DNA from: Nitratireductor sp.
Lineage (GTDB): Bacteria; Pseudomonadota; Alphaproteobacteria; Rhizobiales; Rhizobiaceae
Assembly: GCA_020441735.1 (NCBI GenBank)
Contig: JAGRLQ010000256.1
Location: forward strand, 1 to 9,408
Reading direction: 5' to 3'
DNA length: 9,408 nt
Part shown: positions 6,792 through 9,408 of the stretch, piece after piece
How the letters are laid out: every line of letters begins with the position of its first letter
How positions within the stretch are numbered: position 1 is the first letter of the stretch
Program-made: the position numbers and the translations under genes
The notes under the pieces: model-generated
Database searches by the model: none
What the model saw: the letters and a program-made list of their open reading frames with translations, nothing else
Told to the model about the DNA's origin: nothing

Positions 6792-7904
6792 TCAAGCGCC
6801 GTGACCATGGCCGGGGAGATCGAGCGGCGGGCTGGTCAGGCGCAGTACCTTGAACAGGTTTCCCATCTGATCGGGGCCTGCCAGGCGCTCGACCTGACGG
6901 TGCAGGCTCTCCTGCGTGGCGGTATCCTTGCCATGTCCAAGTGTGCCGGCGCGCTCCAGCAGGCCCAATTCAAGCAGGAAGTCCGCCTGGGTTGCCAGAG
7001 CAGGCTGCAGCAATCCGGCACTCTTTGCAGTCGCTACGAGACGCCCGAAATCCACATGGGAGGTCAGATCGTGAAGCCCCGGTTCGGCGAAGGGATCGGT
7101 GTGAGTATGGCCGCGCATGGCCTGGAACGTGTCGCCAAAGCCGGAAACGCCATGGCCGTAGTCAATGAGTAGCGCCGCGCCCCGATGATCGAGCAGATGG
7201 GTGGCGATTTCGCCGATTGCCGCTTCCCGGGCCGGGGCGTGTTCGAAGATGGCACCTACCGGCTCCCTATCTGCGCCTTCGGGCAGGATGGCGGGATCGG
7301 TTAGCGAAGGCAGGGAGAGGCGGACGAGTTCACCGTTCCCGCCAGTGCCGATGCCGATTTCCCGCCAACCGCTTTCCGATTTGACATATTGACGGAAGGG
7401 CAGGGCATCAAGGAACTCGTTGGCAATAGCGATCAGGGGCATCTGCGGCAGGGCGGAGACATGACCGGCCCAGGCGATCCCATCGAGGCGGGTCTTCCAC
7501 GGCTGCAGGACAGTTTCCTGCCGCTCGCGCAGGGACGGGCTCATTTCGACCAGCACCAGCTGTGCTGCCTCGATGAAACCTTCGGCGCGGCTTGCCGCGC
7601 GCAGCAGGTCGGCCATCAGGGTTCCCGTTCCCGGGCCCAGTTCCGCAAGGCAGAAGGGGGCAGGGCGGCCCAACTGCTGCCAGGCTGCGGCGCACCAGCC
7701 GCAGATCAGTTCACCGAACATCTGGCTTACTTCCGGCGATGTGATGAAGTCGGCCTTTTCACCAATCCCCGGCCGTGTGGTGTAGTAGCCGAATTGCGGA
7801 TCGGCGAGGCAGGCATGCATGTAGGCGGCGAGCGAAATCGGGCCTTGCTGACCGATCTGGAAGGCGAGCTTTTCTGCCAAGCTGGCGAACTGCCGGGTGT
7901 TCAT
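6792..7904 (-). CDS. SAM-dependent methyltransferase, MidA/NDUFAF7 family
   Basis: The 370-residue protein carries the family features in order: PISLAAYMHACLADPQFGYY (22-41), ADFITSPEVSQMFGELI (51-67), the SAM-binding loop LAELGPGTGTLMADLLR (86-102), the acidic VEMSPSLR (119-126), ANEFLDALP (161-169), LLIDYGH (245-251) and LTSHVDF (280-286). Mitochondrial NDUFAF7 (MidA in Dictyostelium) methylates an arginine of the 49-kDa complex I subunit during assembly; the equivalent bacterial target, NuoD, is an inference here. The ATG at 7904 overlaps the lgt stop as ATGA and has AGGA at 6 nt spacing, which rejects the longer frame starting at 7967. Tight coupling to lgt shows a shared transcript. The C-terminus ends in a short Gly/His-rich tail (about 363-370). 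Confidence 0.93.
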   Translation of the reverse strand: MNTRQFASLAEKLAFQIGQQGPISLAAYMHACLADPQFGYYTTRPGIGEKADFITSPEVSQMFGELICGWCAAAWQQLGRPAPFCLAELGPGTGTLMADLLRAASRAEGFIEAAQLVLVEMSPSLRERQETVLQPWKTRLDGIAWAGHVSALPQMPLIAIANEFLDALPFRQYVKSESGWREIGIGTGGNGELVRLSLPSLTDPAILPEGADREPVGAIFEHAPAREAAIGEIATHLLDHRGAALLIDYGHGVSGFGDTFQAMRGHTHTDPFAEPGLHDLTSHVDFGRLVATAKSAGLLQPALATQADFLLELGLLERAGTLGHGKDTATQESLHRQVERLAGPDQMGNLFKVLRLTSPPLDLPGHGHGA

Positions 7905-8776
7905 TCGGTGTCCTGCGGAAGCGGCCGGAAACTGGGCTCGCGGTTCCTTGAGGTCACCATGCTCCACATTCCGATGGCGATGAAGGGCAGCGACAGCACC
8001 ATGCCCATGGTAAGCCAGCCGCCGAAAAGGTAGCCGATCTGGGGATCGGGCAGGCGGACGAATTCGACCGTGATGCGGGCGATGGCATAACCGCAGACAA
8101 AGGCGCCGGCAACGAAGCCCGGCTGCGCAAACATTTTCCTTGAATGGGTCAGGTAGCGCAGGATGACGAACAGCACGAGACCTTCCAGCACGCCTTCATA
8201 AAGCTGGCTTGGATGGCGCGGTATGCCGTCGCCGGTAATGGGGAAGACAACGCCCAGGGTAAAATCGGTCGGCTTGCCGTAGAGTTCCTGATTGATGAAA
8301 TTGGCCACCCTGCCGAAAAACAGACCGATGGCGGAACTGGGTCCGATCACATCGAACAGATGGAAAACGGAGAAACCGCGCGAGCGGGCAAAGGCGATCA
8401 TGGCCAGGATGCAGCCGGTCAGCCCGCCGTGAAAGCTCATGCCGCCCTGCCACAGCATGAAGACGCGCAGCGGGTTCTCCAGATAGGCGGGCAGGTCATA
8501 AAACAGCACATAACCAAGCCTGCCGCCGAGAATGATGCCGATGACGGCCCAGACCAGAAAATCGTCGATGTCGATGGGGTGGATGGGCAGATTGTCCGCT
8601 TTGTGCCGCGGCCAGAGGGAAGCATCGGAAACCAGCCGCCGCGCATACCACCAGGCGAACAGGAAACCTGCGACATAGGCAAGCCCGTACCAGTGCACCG
8701 AAAGAGGGCCGATGGAGACCGCTACGGGATCGATCTGCGGAAAGGCAATGGCGCCTGCGAAGGGTGCAAATGACAT
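7901..8776 (-). CDS. lgt: Prolipoprotein diacylglyceryl transferase
   Basis: Lgt moves diacylglycerol from phosphatidylglycerol to the lipobox cysteine of prolipoproteins, the first step of lipoprotein maturation, in the inner membrane. The 291-residue product has about seven membrane spans and the family motifs: VHWYGLAYVAGF (27-38), GGRLGYVLFY (84-93), SFHGGL with His116 (114-119), the signature GRVANFINQELYGKPT (155-170) and RHPSQLYE (187-194). The start at 8776 is chosen over the longer frame (to 8836) because AGGGGA lies 9 nt upstream and MSFAPF matches a normal Lgt N-terminus. It is the first gene of the minus-strand series, divergent from ubiK, and overlaps the methyltransferase gene by 4 nt. 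The lipoprotein encoded at 3987-4610 is a likely local substrate. No strong lgt promoter is evident in the 175-bp divergent gap. Confidence 0.97.
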   Translation of the reverse strand: MSFAPFAGAIAFPQIDPVAVSIGPLSVHWYGLAYVAGFLFAWWYARRLVSDASLWPRHKADNLPIHPIDIDDFLVWAVIGIILGGRLGYVLFYDLPAYLENPLRVFMLWQGGMSFHGGLTGCILAMIAFARSRGFSVFHLFDVIGPSSAIGLFFGRVANFINQELYGKPTDFTLGVVFPITGDGIPRHPSQLYEGVLEGLVLFVILRYLTHSRKMFAQPGFVAGAFVCGYAIARITVEFVRLPDPQIGYLFGGWLTMGMVLSLPFIAIGMWSMVTSRNREPSFRPLPQDTE

Positions 8777-8877
8777 CAAGCGATATCCCCTGGAACAGAA
8801 TGCCCGTCCCCTACAGGAGGCGGCGCGGTGCGGCAAGCATGCTGACCTCTTCCTGTGTCGGCAAGCTGGGCGGACGG

Positions 8878-8906
8878 TTGATTTGCTCCGGCTGCAGTCC
8901 TATTTC
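8878..8906 (+). promoter_or_regulatory. Candidate promoter for ubiK
   Basis: TTGATT (8878-8883) and TATTTC (8901-8906) are 17 nt apart, placing a start near 8913, about 40 nt before the ubiK ATG. A second register, TTGCTC (8884-8889) with CTAGAC (8907-8912), has the same spacing, so the exact element is uncertain. A small stem CCGCC/GGCGG (8911-8915 and 8925-8929) would lie at the start of the mRNA. Confidence 0.4.
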
Positions 8907-8951
8907 TAGACCGCCGTCACGATTGGCGGCCAAGCCTCCAGGAGAGATGCC

Positions 8952-9275
8952 ATGACCGACGGCCCAAATCGCGTATTCGATGAATTTGCAAAACTGATGA
9001 CCGATGCTGCCGGGGTTGCCCAGGGCATGCGCAAGGAAGCGGAGAATGTGTTCCGCCATCAGGCCGAGCGGATGCTTGGCAATCTCGACCTCGTCAAACG
9101 CGACGATTTCGATGCCGTGAAGGAAATGGCGGCCAATGCACGGGCGGAAAACGACCGTCTTTCCGAGCGCATCGACAAGCTGGAAGCCAAAATTGCTGCG
9201 CTGGAAAAGGGTGCAAAGCCTGCGGCAAAAGCCCCATCGAAGTCCACTGCGAGCCGTACTTCAACGAAGAAATAG
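8952..9275 (+). CDS. ubiK: UbiK family ubiquinone-biosynthesis accessory factor (BMFP/YqiC-like)
   Basis: The 107-residue protein matches the YqiC/BMFP (formerly DUF526) family: an amphipathic N-terminal helix region (about 5-35), the conserved LDLVKRDDFDAVKEMAANAR block (45-64) and a heptad-rich coiled coil to about residue 86, which in homologues drives trimer formation. A Lys/Ala/Ser-rich tail (88-107) is disordered-looking. In E. coli, UbiK binds UbiJ and supports aerobic ubiquinone synthesis; Salmonella and Brucella homologues have membrane-fusogenic activity. The start has AGGAGA about 6 nt upstream. It is transcribed divergently from lgt and ends at its own intrinsic terminator, so it looks monocistronic. 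Family: confident; precise role here: inferred. Confidence 0.93.
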   Translation: MTDGPNRVFDEFAKLMTDAAGVAQGMRKEAENVFRHQAERMLGNLDLVKRDDFDAVKEMAANARAENDRLSERIDKLEAKIAALEKGAKPAAKAPSKSTASRTSTKK

Positions 9276-9285
9276 CCGGCAACGC

Positions 9286-9326
9286 TGCCGCGCCCCTTGG
9301 CTGACGTCTCGCGGCAAATTTTTTTT
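9286..9326 (+). terminator. Intrinsic terminator of ubiK
   Basis: TGCCGCG (9286-9292) pairs perfectly with CGCGGCA (9310-9316) across a 17-nt loop, followed by AA and eight consecutive T (9319-9326). It begins 10 nt after the ubiK stop codon. This is the only textbook Rho-independent terminator I see in the window. Confidence 0.85.
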
Positions 9327-9332
9327 CCGGAA

Positions 9333-9341
9333 TTATCCACA
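9333..9341 (+). promoter_or_regulatory. Perfect DnaA-box nonamer
   Basis: TTATCCACA matches the high-affinity DnaA-box consensus exactly and lies 6 nt past the ubiK terminator. I see no further boxes nearby and no AT-rich unwinding region, so this is not a visible origin; it may be a DnaA regulatory site for the gene beyond the right edge, or chance. Confidence 0.3.
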
Positions 9342-9367
9342 GACCCGCCAGACGAAAAAGCGGAGTC

Positions 9368-9392
9368 AGAAGAATCTGTTAGCGAATCTTCT
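9368..9392. repeat. Dyad with internal direct repeat at the right edge
   Basis: AGAAGA (9368-9373) and TCTTCT (9387-9392) are inverted arms, extended inward by TC/GA after one A-A mismatch, leaving a 7-nt centre. The same stretch holds a direct repeat of GAATCT at 9372-9377 and 9384-9389, 12 bp apart. It probably sits in the promoter region of the next gene outside the window; a regulator site is possible but unproven. Confidence 0.3.
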
Positions 9393-9408
9393 GCAGAGGT
9401 TGATTCCG

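Noticed and set aside
7389..8033. Plus-strand frame of 214 codons
   Set aside because: It lies opposite the methyltransferase and lgt genes and spans their overlap; the composition is that of an antisense shadow.
8144..8773. Plus-strand frame of 209 codons opposite lgt
   Set aside because: Lgt is unmistakable on the minus strand; this frame has no domain and no ribosome site.
8777..8836. N-terminal 20-residue extension of Lgt
   Set aside because: The segment is Arg/Cys-rich and not family-like, and a good ribosome site precedes the ATG at 8776.
9333..9341. Chromosomal replication origin
   Set aside because: Only one DnaA box is seen, with no AT-rich unwinding region or origin-linked genes such as dnaA or hemE in the window.
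1..9408. CRISPR array, insertion sequence, prophage or toxin-antitoxin pair
   Set aside because: No spaced identical repeats, transposase or integrase motifs, terminal inverted repeats with target duplications, or small paired ORFs with ribosome sites were found.

Overview
The window looks like a stretch of main chromosome from an alphaproteobacterium, most probably of the order Hyphomicrobiales (Rhizobiales). The evidence is its GC-rich coding sequence, a DUF992 secreted protein, and a compact gene order (ubiK / lgt / MidA-type methyltransferase / pgeF / M24-like protein / lipoprotein / prs) that I recall, without being able to check, as typical of rhizobial genomes. The genus cannot be fixed from the sequence alone.

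Layout, left to right. Positions 1-857 (minus strand) hold the first 285 codons of an uncharacterised protein with a ParB-like DGxHR motif; it runs off the left edge. A divergent intergenic region follows (858-1028), with an inverted repeat and a possible 23-codon leader ORF that stops 3 nt before chrA. chrA (1029-2333, plus) encodes a full-length two-domain chromate efflux permease with no chrB regulator in view. It converges, 5 bp away, on a long minus-strand series: DUF992 protein (2339-2872), prs (2881-3813), lipoprotein (3987-4610), M24/creatinase-fold protein (4769-5920), pgeF (5948-6730), MidA/NDUFAF7-like methyltransferase (6792-7904) and lgt (7901-8776). Divergent from lgt is ubiK (8952-9275, plus), closed by a clear intrinsic terminator. 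The right edge (9327-9408) has no gene start but contains a perfect DnaA-box nonamer and a dyad/direct-repeat element, probably upstream DNA of the next gene.

How the genes fit together. lgt and the methyltransferase overlap by 4 nt and are clearly co-transcribed; pgeF and the M24-like gene follow with short gaps. The functions are housekeeping: lipoprotein maturation (Lgt, with a lipobox protein downstream that is a likely substrate), probable complex I assembly (MidA/NDUFAF7 family), ubiquinone biosynthesis (UbiK), correction of misincorporated amino acids in peptidoglycan precursors or nucleoside salvage (PgeF), and PRPP supply (Prs). prs has its own good sigma70-type promoter, so prs-DUF992 is probably a separate transcription unit. 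The chrA segment is the only part that looks accessory.

I see no CRISPR array, insertion sequence, prophage gene, tRNA or rRNA. I find no convincing new multi-gene system. The points most worth checking are an M24-fold protein whose five metal-ligand positions all appear replaced, the leader ORF in front of chrA, and the palindrome inside the prs promoter spacer.
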